10,951 nucleotides of DNA. Origin: PGZG01 sp040235405. GTDB taxonomy: Bacteria > Pseudomonadota > Gammaproteobacteria > Pseudomonadales > Alcanivoracaceae. Numbering within the stretch: position 1 is the first letter of the stretch; every line of letters starts with the position of its first letter. Below, one piece after another: positions 6,740-10,951 of this stretch. Location of the stretch: positions 1 through 10,951 of the forward strand of contig JBECKT010000133.1 in the NCBI GenBank assembly GCA_040235405.1, in the 5' to 3' direction. A model generated the notes under the pieces. That model was not told where the DNA came from. It saw only the letters and a list, made by a program, of their open reading frames with translations, and searched no databases. Both the position numbers and the translations under genes were made by a program.

Positions 6740-7617
6740 GATTGGTGCAGGTAGTTGGCTAGCAGGCCGAGCAAGATGGCCAGCCCGACCCACTGGTTGT
6801 TCAGAAATGCCTTGAAGCACCCGTCACGGCTACGTTCACGCATCAGCCAGTGCTGGTACACAAACAACCCGGCCGCAACAACAAGCCCCACCAGCCAGAA
6901 CCCGCCAAATCCGAGCTGCCGGCCCAACAGCCAGAGCGCAAACAGTGCCATCCCCTGCAGCGCGCCGATCATCAGCCGGTCCATCTCGCCGAACAGGATG
7001 GCGGTGCTTTTCACCCCGATCTTCAGATCATCCTCCCGGTCGACCATCGCATATTCGGTATCGTAGGCCACCGTCCAGAGCAGGTTGGCGGTGTACAGCA
7101 GCCAGGCGATCGCCGGCAGGCTGTTGGTCTCGGCGGCGAAGGCCATCGGAATGGCCCAGGAAAAGGCCGCGCCGAGTACCACCTGCGGCAGATGGGTGTA
7201 GCGCTTCATGAACGGATACAGCACCGCCAGCGCCAGCCCGCCGAACGAAAGCAGGATGGTGAAGGTATTCAGGAACAGCACCAGGACAAAGGCGACAGCT
7301 GCAAGCCCGCAGAACAGCATCAGCGCCTGCTTGCCGGACAGCGCGCCGGTGGCCAGGGGCCGGGCTTCGGTGCGTTTCACATGGCCGTCGATATTGCGGT
7401 CGGCAAAGTCGTTGATCACGCAGCCGGCGGCACGCATGACGATCACGCCGAGGGTGAAGACAATCACCGTGCGCACGCTGGGCGAGCCATTGCCGGCAAT
7501 CCACACCGCCCACAGGGTCGGCCAGAGCAGCAGCAGGGTGCCCACCGGACGGTCCAGTCGCATCAGCTGGATCCAGGGCCAGAGCTGCGGGTAACGGGTC
7601 TGCAGGCGCTGCATCAT
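6736..7617 (-). CDS. ubiA: UbiA, 4-hydroxybenzoate polyprenyltransferase
   Basis: Inner-membrane prenyltransferase that attaches the polyprenyl tail to 4-hydroxybenzoate in ubiquinone synthesis. It has 293 residues, the normal length, with about eight hydrophobic helices. Both Mg2+/diphosphate motifs are intact: NDFADRNID (N69, D70, D73, D77) followed by KRTEARPLATG, and YDTEYAMVDREDDLKIGVKST (D186, D193, D197). The start ATG (7617-7615) overlaps the stop of the upstream gene as ATGA, so the two are probably translationally coupled. A second ATG follows at once (MMQRL). In many relatives ubiC (chorismate lyase) precedes ubiA; here a cellulase-like gene holds that place. The stop TAG is supplied by the head of REPIN 4. 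Confidence 0.97.
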   Translation of the reverse strand: MMQRLQTRYPQLWPWIQLMRLDRPVGTLLLLWPTLWAVWIAGNGSPSVRTVIVFTLGVIVMRAAGCVINDFADRNIDGHVKRTEARPLATGALSGKQALMLFCGLAAVAFVLVLFLNTFTILLSFGGLALAVLYPFMKRYTHLPQVVLGAAFSWAIPMAFAAETNSLPAIAWLLYTANLLWTVAYDTEYAMVDREDDLKIGVKSTAILFGEMDRLMIGALQGMALFALWLLGRQLGFGGFWLVGLVVAAGLFVYQHWLMRERSRDGCFKAFLNNQWVGLAILLGLLANYLHQS

Positions 7618-8720
7618 CGGCTCAGGATCCGGTTATTCAGGGATCGCTGCCAGGTCACCTCATCCCACAGGCCGCCGCCATGGGGCCGCGCTTGCGCCGC
7701 CGGGCACACAGCCAGTACGCCGTTTTCCAGTGCCTGCTCGACGGCGAACTCACAGACCTCGCGGACCCAGCCCCAGTCAGCGCTGCGCTCGATTGGCAGA
7801 CGAACAAAGCCGGCGCCGATGGCCGGGCTCATGCGCCGCACCCGGGCGAAATCGTGCAGACCCTGAATGCGCTCGCCGAGATGGCGTTGCCACTGCTCCC
7901 GGCCGGCCCGCCAGACCAGCCCGGCGGCGCGATTCTGCAGCGATGCTGCCAGCGCTGACGGGCTTTTCAGCAGGCCGCCGCTGGCCACGGCGAAGGCCGG
8001 GTCGTCGTTCAGCCACAGGTGGCTGTCGAGGAAATCCAGTTCCGAGGTGTCCAGCGCCCGCAGGTGCTTTTCACTGCCGGCGCCAGCGGACACGCCAAAG
8101 GCAATCGACGGGAACAGGGCGCGCAGGCTGCGCGGGATTTCCAGCAGGTACTGTTCGGCGCGTTGTTCGGTGCCGCGTGACCAGATGCCGAGCCGGGCCA
8201 GCTTGTTGAGTGGGTGGCTGTGGAAGATATGCCGGCTGGCGCCATAGGCGGCTGGCGGCAGCGGGAAGTGATGGCAGAAATCCACTGCCACCACGGTGTC
8301 GAGCAGGCCCTCGCGCTTGAGCAGATTGAGGGTTTGCGACCAGATATCGATAAAATCCTGCGGCCGGCGGACAAAACTGCGCCGCGACTGGGTGTCGGGC
8401 AAGAAGCGGCTGGTCAGCCACAGGCGGATACCACGGCTGTGCGCCTGCTGGGCCAGCTCGATCAGCCCACGGCGCGGATGCACCTGAACCAGTGCCCCCT
8501 CCGGCGGCCGGACCTGATAGCGGTCAATAACAATGCTATCGTCGCGGGTGGCAATCAGGTGCGGAAAAGCATCGATGCGCAGGCCGTTATAGCCGCGCTC
8601 AAGCAGGCCATCGAGGCAGGCCGTCAGCTGGCGATAGGGGCCCTGACGTGCATCGTTGCGGGTCAGCCAGGCATGGTCCCAGCTGGCCAGTGCAAGACGC
8701 GGTAATTCAATGCCGGACAT
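7614..8720 (-). CDS. Cellulase-like TIM-barrel protein, probably without hydrolase activity
   Basis: 368 residues with no signal peptide, so cytoplasmic. The order of blocks resembles the 'cellulase-like' (GH5-related) TIM-barrel family: an opening LALASWDHAWLTR (about 9-21), ERGYNGLRIDAFPHL (41-55), QQAHSRGIRLWLTSRFLPD (91-109), a strand LLDTVVAVDFCHHFPLP (139-155), and a closing block around HGGGLWDEVTWQRSLNNRIL. In that family the strand-4 position usually carries an N-E pair holding the acid/base glutamate; here it reads DFCHHF, with no glutamate. A conventional glycosidase role therefore looks unlikely. It overlaps ubiA by four bases (ATGA), suggesting a two-gene operon with quinone synthesis. 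The ATG at 8720 has only a weak GGGG-type ribosome site. The family assignment is from pattern memory; the function is unknown. Confidence 0.68.
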   Translation of the reverse strand: MSGIELPRLALASWDHAWLTRNDARQGPYRQLTACLDGLLERGYNGLRIDAFPHLIATRDDSIVIDRYQVRPPEGALVQVHPRRGLIELAQQAHSRGIRLWLTSRFLPDTQSRRSFVRRPQDFIDIWSQTLNLLKREGLLDTVVAVDFCHHFPLPPAAYGASRHIFHSHPLNKLARLGIWSRGTEQRAEQYLLEIPRSLRALFPSIAFGVSAGAGSEKHLRALDTSELDFLDSHLWLNDDPAFAVASGGLLKSPSALAASLQNRAAGLVWRAGREQWQRHLGERIQGLHDFARVRRMSPAIGAGFVRLPIERSADWGWVREVCEFAVEQALENGVLAVCPAAQARPHGGGLWDEVTWQRSLNNRILSR

Positions 8721-8860
8721 TCAGCCAGACCCCGGAGCACAAAAAACGAAGAGCGGCCAGCATACCTGTTTCTGTGAAGGCCTCAATGGCCAGACCACCG
8801 CCCAGTGGGCCAAATGTGTGTTATGTCCGTCCGGGGTGCACGGCAGTGCCACGATAGGTT

Positions 8861-8866
8861 TATCAT
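8861..8866 (+). promoter_or_regulatory. Possible -10 for the small secreted protein gene
   Basis: TATCAT (4 of 6 to TATAAT) ends 6 bases before the ATG at 8873. A transcript start 7 bases downstream would coincide with the A of the ATG, giving a leaderless mRNA; no Shine-Dalgarno is present. The hexamer lies in GTTTATCATC, which recurs exactly in the znuA/znuC intergenic region. The remaining gap (8721-8872) between the divergent genes shows no other feature I can name. Confidence 0.35.
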
Positions 8867-8872
8867 CGGCCT

Positions 8873-9235
8873 ATGCGACACAGTCTGTTTTTGACATTGC
8901 TGCTCAGCTCATTGACCTTCGGTGGTGAATCCCTGCCGGACGAAGCGCGTCTGGATGATGGTGAAGGCGAGGCCGAAATGCAGGAACGTTTCAGCGCGCC
9001 GGTGATGGGTTCCGACGAGCTGGAGAACCTGTATTTGCAGAGCCCGGTAGAAATCGGCGGCTCGCCGGCGCAGGGCATGCGTTCAGTGCAGGGCGAGGAG
9101 CTTTATTCCGATAGTGATGCGCAGATCATGGAGCGGCAGCGGGCCGAATCGCGCGGTGCTGATCCGATAGTGCCACCGGTGGAGCGCCCGGTGTTGCCGA
9201 CTATTCCCGCTGGCGTGCCGATTCGCCAGCTGTAG
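8873..9235 (+). CDS. Small acidic secreted protein of unknown function
   Basis: I do not recognise this protein. It has 120 residues. The N-terminus RHSLFLTLLLSSLTFGG looks like a signal peptide, probably cleaved shortly after the hydrophobic run, so a periplasmic location is inferred. The mature part is strongly acidic (LDDGEGEAEMQERF, GEELYSDSDAQIMER) and ends in a proline-rich tail (PIVPPVERPVLPTIPAGVP). It has no cysteines and no recognisable domain, and is likely largely disordered. The ATG at 8873 is supported by the signal peptide but not by a ribosome site. The stop TAG is supplied by the head of REPIN 5. It is convergent with znuA across that REPIN; whether it belongs to zinc metabolism is open. 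Confidence 0.7.
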   Translation: MRHSLFLTLLLSSLTFGGESLPDEARLDDGEGEAEMQERFSAPVMGSDELENLYLQSPVEIGGSPAQGMRSVQGEELYSDSDAQIMERQRAESRGADPIVPPVERPVLPTIPAGVPIRQL

Positions 9236-9318
9236 GAGCCGTCGATCGACGGCGAACGCTGTTCCCGGTCGGCAGATTTCTGTAGCAAGAGCCTTCGCGG
9301 TCGGTCGACCGCTCCTAC
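9232..9318. repeat. REPIN 5, between convergent small gene and znuA, with internal degenerate head
   Basis: Type A unit (9232-9255, stem CCGTCG/CGACGG) facing an inverted type B unit (9295-9318) whose stem is GCGGTCG/CGACCGC, another paired change that keeps the hairpin. The spacer is the longest of the five and contains CTGTAGCAAGAGCC (9280-9293), which looks like a degenerate GTAGGAGCC head from a third unit. Both ends supply stop codons: TAG 9233-9235 for the plus-strand gene and TAG (9317-9315, minus) for znuA. Confidence 0.86.
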
Positions 9319-10205
9319 GGTGCCAGGCAGCGGATGAAACGCTGGCTGAGATCGTCCAGCAATGCCGCATACCCAACCTTACCCAAGCCGCGCCCGAGCG
9401 GATCCGCTTCCACCACCCGGCATTGATCGCGGCACAGCCGTTCGGCCAGTGCCCGGCGTGATTCCGGTTCGGCCATAAAGCAGTGGATGTTGTCGGTTTC
9501 AATTTGCCGGATCAGGGCAATAAAGCGTTTGCTGCCGGGCGACAGGTCGGTGCTGGCGCTGACCGGCAGCACCGGCTGCAAACCGAAGGCTTCGGCAAAA
9601 TAGCCCCAGGCGTCATGGTGGCTGAGGTAGGGCTTGTCGGCATACGGCGCCAGTTGCGGTTGCAGCCGGGCGCATTGCTGAGCCAGTCGTGTTTCAAAAC
9701 TGGCCACCTGCGCTTGTATCTGCTGCGGATCCAGACCCAGCGCCGCCGCCTGCGCCGGCAGGGCGCGGGCCAGCACAATCATGTTGTCCGGCGACAGCCA
9801 CAGGTGCGGATCGAGATTGCTCTCATGATTGTGCTCGGGATGATCGTGATCGTCGTCCGTGCCCTGCAGCTCGCGCTGATGAATCCCTGGTAGTGACAGC
9901 ATGGCCAGCTCTGCACCTTTACCGCGCGCCATCAGTTTCGCCAGCGACGGCTCCGCCGCGCTGCCCAGCCAGACGATCAGATCCGCCTGCTGCACCTTGC
10001 GCGCCTGGCCGGGAGTAAAGGAGGCGTCGTGCGGGGTTTGCGAGCTGAGCAGGAAGGTATCCACCGTGACAGCATCGCCGAACACATCGCGCAGCAGCAT
10101 GGCCAGCGGCTCGATACTGGCCAGTACCCGTGGCGGCTCGGCAGCGATAGCGGCATGCACTGGCAGGGCCAGCAACAGGCAAAACAGCAGGGCGAGGATG
10201 CGCAC
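9315..10205 (-). CDS. znuA: ZnuA, periplasmic zinc-binding protein of the ZnuABC transporter
   Basis: Cluster A-I (cation) solute-binding protein that captures Zn2+ in the periplasm and delivers it to ZnuB/ZnuC. It has 296 residues. The signal peptide RILALLFCLLLALPVHA is clear. Zinc ligands are in place: H59 (TPHDASFTP), H134 (DPHLWLSP) and H197 (SHHDAWGYFAEAFGL), with an acidic residue near D268. A short His/Asp-rich loop DDDHDHPEHNHE (117-128) is the flexible metal-capturing segment typical of ZnuA. I choose the GTG at 10205 because GGAG lies 5 bases upstream and it starts the signal peptide cleanly. An in-frame ATG at 10256 would put 17 polar residues ahead of the signal peptide. It is divergent from znuC. 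The stop codon TAG lies in the REPIN 5 head. Confidence 0.95.
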   Translation of the reverse strand: MRILALLFCLLLALPVHAAIAAEPPRVLASIEPLAMLLRDVFGDAVTVDTFLLSSQTPHDASFTPGQARKVQQADLIVWLGSAAEPSLAKLMARGKGAELAMLSLPGIHQRELQGTDDDHDHPEHNHESNLDPHLWLSPDNMIVLARALPAQAAALGLDPQQIQAQVASFETRLAQQCARLQPQLAPYADKPYLSHHDAWGYFAEAFGLQPVLPVSASTDLSPGSKRFIALIRQIETDNIHCFMAEPESRRALAERLCRDQCRVVEADPLGRGLGKVGYAALLDDLSQRFIRCLAP

Positions 10206-10269
10206 ACAGGCTCCATCGGTACAGGCGAGGCCGCGTAGTTTATCATCTGCGCTCATTGAGGAGGGGTGA
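10206..10269. promoter_or_regulatory. Divergent znuA/znuC control region
   Basis: The 64 bases between the divergent zinc genes should hold both promoters and, by analogy with other gammaproteobacteria, a Zur site. I see an A/T-rich core GTAGTTTATCATC (10235-10247) that could serve as a -10 for znuC (TATCAT 10241-10246). No good canonical Zur palindrome is visible. GAGGAGGGG (10258-10266) is the znuC ribosome site. Confidence 0.45.
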
Positions 10270-10951
10270 ATGAGCGAGCCACTGATAGATCTCAGCCAGA
10301 TCAGTCTGCAGCGGGACGGCCAGACCATCCTCGACAAGGTTGACCTGCAGCTTGTGCCGGGCCGGATCACCACCCTGATCGGCCCGAACGGTGCCGGCAA
10401 AACCTGTCTGGCGCGGATCGCGCTGGGGCTGATGCAGCCGAGTGCCGGTACTATCCGGCGCCGGCCGAAACTGCGCACCGGTTATATGCCGCAAAAACTG
10501 CGCATTGATGAAAGCCTGCCGCTGACCGTGGACCGCTTTTTGTGGCTGGCGCAACCCGGTCATGAAGATGATCGCATTGCCGCGCTGAAGCGTACCGGCG
10601 TGGCCCATGTCCGTGATCGCGCCGTACAGAAACTCTCCGGTGGTGAATTGCAGCGCGTGCTCTTGGCCCGCGCCATTTTGCGCAAACCGGAGCTGCTGGT
10701 GCTGGATGAACCGGCCCAGGGTGTTGATGTGGTGGGTCAGAATGCGCTGTACGGTTTGCTGGCGGATGTGCGCGATGAACTCGATTGCGGCATTTTGCTG
10801 ATCTCCCACGATCTGCATCTGGTGATGGCGGCCACCGATCAGGTGGTGTGTCTGCAGCATCATGTCTGTTGCCACGGTACGCCGGAAGCGGTGCGGCTTG
10901 ATCCGGCCTATCTTGCCCTGTTTGCCGGCCAGCATGTGCCGGCGGATAACC
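10270..10951 (+). CDS. znuC: ZnuC, ATP-binding protein of the zinc transporter, 3'-truncated by the window
   Basis: ABC ATPase that powers Zn2+ uptake with ZnuB and ZnuA, bound to the inner face of the membrane. The frame stays open to the last base; 227 residues are visible, ending ...FAGQHVPADN. Motifs in order are Walker A GPNGAGKT (38-45), Q-loop Q75 (YMPQKLRI), signature LSGGELQRV (122-130), Walker B LLVLDEP (142-148) and H-loop H180 (ISHDLH). The Cys/His cluster CLQHHVCCHG (194-203) is characteristic of ZnuC compared with other ABC ATPases. The start ATG at 10270 follows a strong GAGGAGGGG ribosome site. znuB is expected next, outside the window. No zur gene lies between znuA and znuC, unlike the arrangement in Pseudomonas. 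Confidence 0.95.
   Translation, partial: MSEPLIDLSQISLQRDGQTILDKVDLQLVPGRITTLIGPNGAGKTCLARIALGLMQPSAGTIRRRPKLRTGYMPQKLRIDESLPLTVDRFLWLAQPGHEDDRIAALKRTGVAHVRDRAVQKLSGGELQRVLLARAILRKPELLVLDEPAQGVDVVGQNALYGLLADVRDELDCGILLISHDLHLVMAATDQVVCLQHHVCCHGTPEAVRLDPAYLALFAGQHVPADN

Noticed and set aside
6850..7866. Long plus-strand open frame opposite ubiA and the barrel gene
   Set aside because: Glutamine/arginine/glycine-rich low-complexity product crossing the overlap of two convincing minus-strand genes; a shadow frame.
10206..10269. Canonical Zur box between znuA and znuC
   Set aside because: No A/T-rich palindrome of the usual Zur type could be found by eye; only the GTTTATCATC core is noted.
10206..10478. 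Possible upstream extension of znuA across the znuC start
   Set aside because: It would put about 90 non-homologous residues before a clear signal peptide and overlap znuC; the GTG at 10205 with GGAG fits better.

Overview
The window looks like a chromosomal segment of a moderately G+C-rich gammaproteobacterium. It carries slyX, a ubiA-phoB-phoR block, the divergent znuA/znuC pair, a proteobacterial manganese riboswitch and many GTAGGAGC-headed REP palindromes. This combination suggests the Pseudomonas/Alcanivorax neighbourhood of the tree. The genus is an inference and not certain.

Layout. (1) 1-1790: end of an arsenic cluster, with a 5'-truncated ACR3 arsenite efflux pump followed by arsH. 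They are separated by two tandem REP doublets (REPINs). (2) 1855-2855: a GDT1/TMEM165-type manganese exporter on the minus strand behind a clear yybP-ykoY riboswitch, divergent from slyX. The two transcripts start from overlapping face-to-face promoters. (3) 3036-4409: an isolated gene, visibly richer in A+T than its surroundings, for a membrane-anchored protein of the N,N-dimethylformamidase large-subunit fold. (4) 4526-8720, all minus strand: a degenerate cellulase-like TIM-barrel gene overlapping ubiA by four bases, then a REPIN, then a phoB-phoR operon with a good Pho box. (5) 8873-10951: a small secreted protein, a REPIN, znuA on the minus strand, and the start of znuC on the plus strand, running off the window.

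Function. Most genes concern metals and phosphate: arsenite export and ArsH, Mn2+ efflux under riboswitch control, high-affinity Zn2+ uptake, and the PhoR/PhoB phosphate-starvation system. UbiA serves ubiquinone synthesis.

The least explained structure is the set of five REPINs. Every one pairs two different stem types (A, CCGTCGAYCGACGG; B, GCGGYYGRYCRRCCGC) in opposite orientation. Five of the six gene ends that touch a REPIN take their TAG stop codon from the GTAGGAGC head of the repeat. I found no CRISPR array, tRNA, rRNA, insertion sequence or phage gene. No obviously new multi-gene system is visible. The best leads are the hetero-REPIN/stop-codon pattern, the riboswitch expression platform, and the two odd genes at 3036 and 7614.
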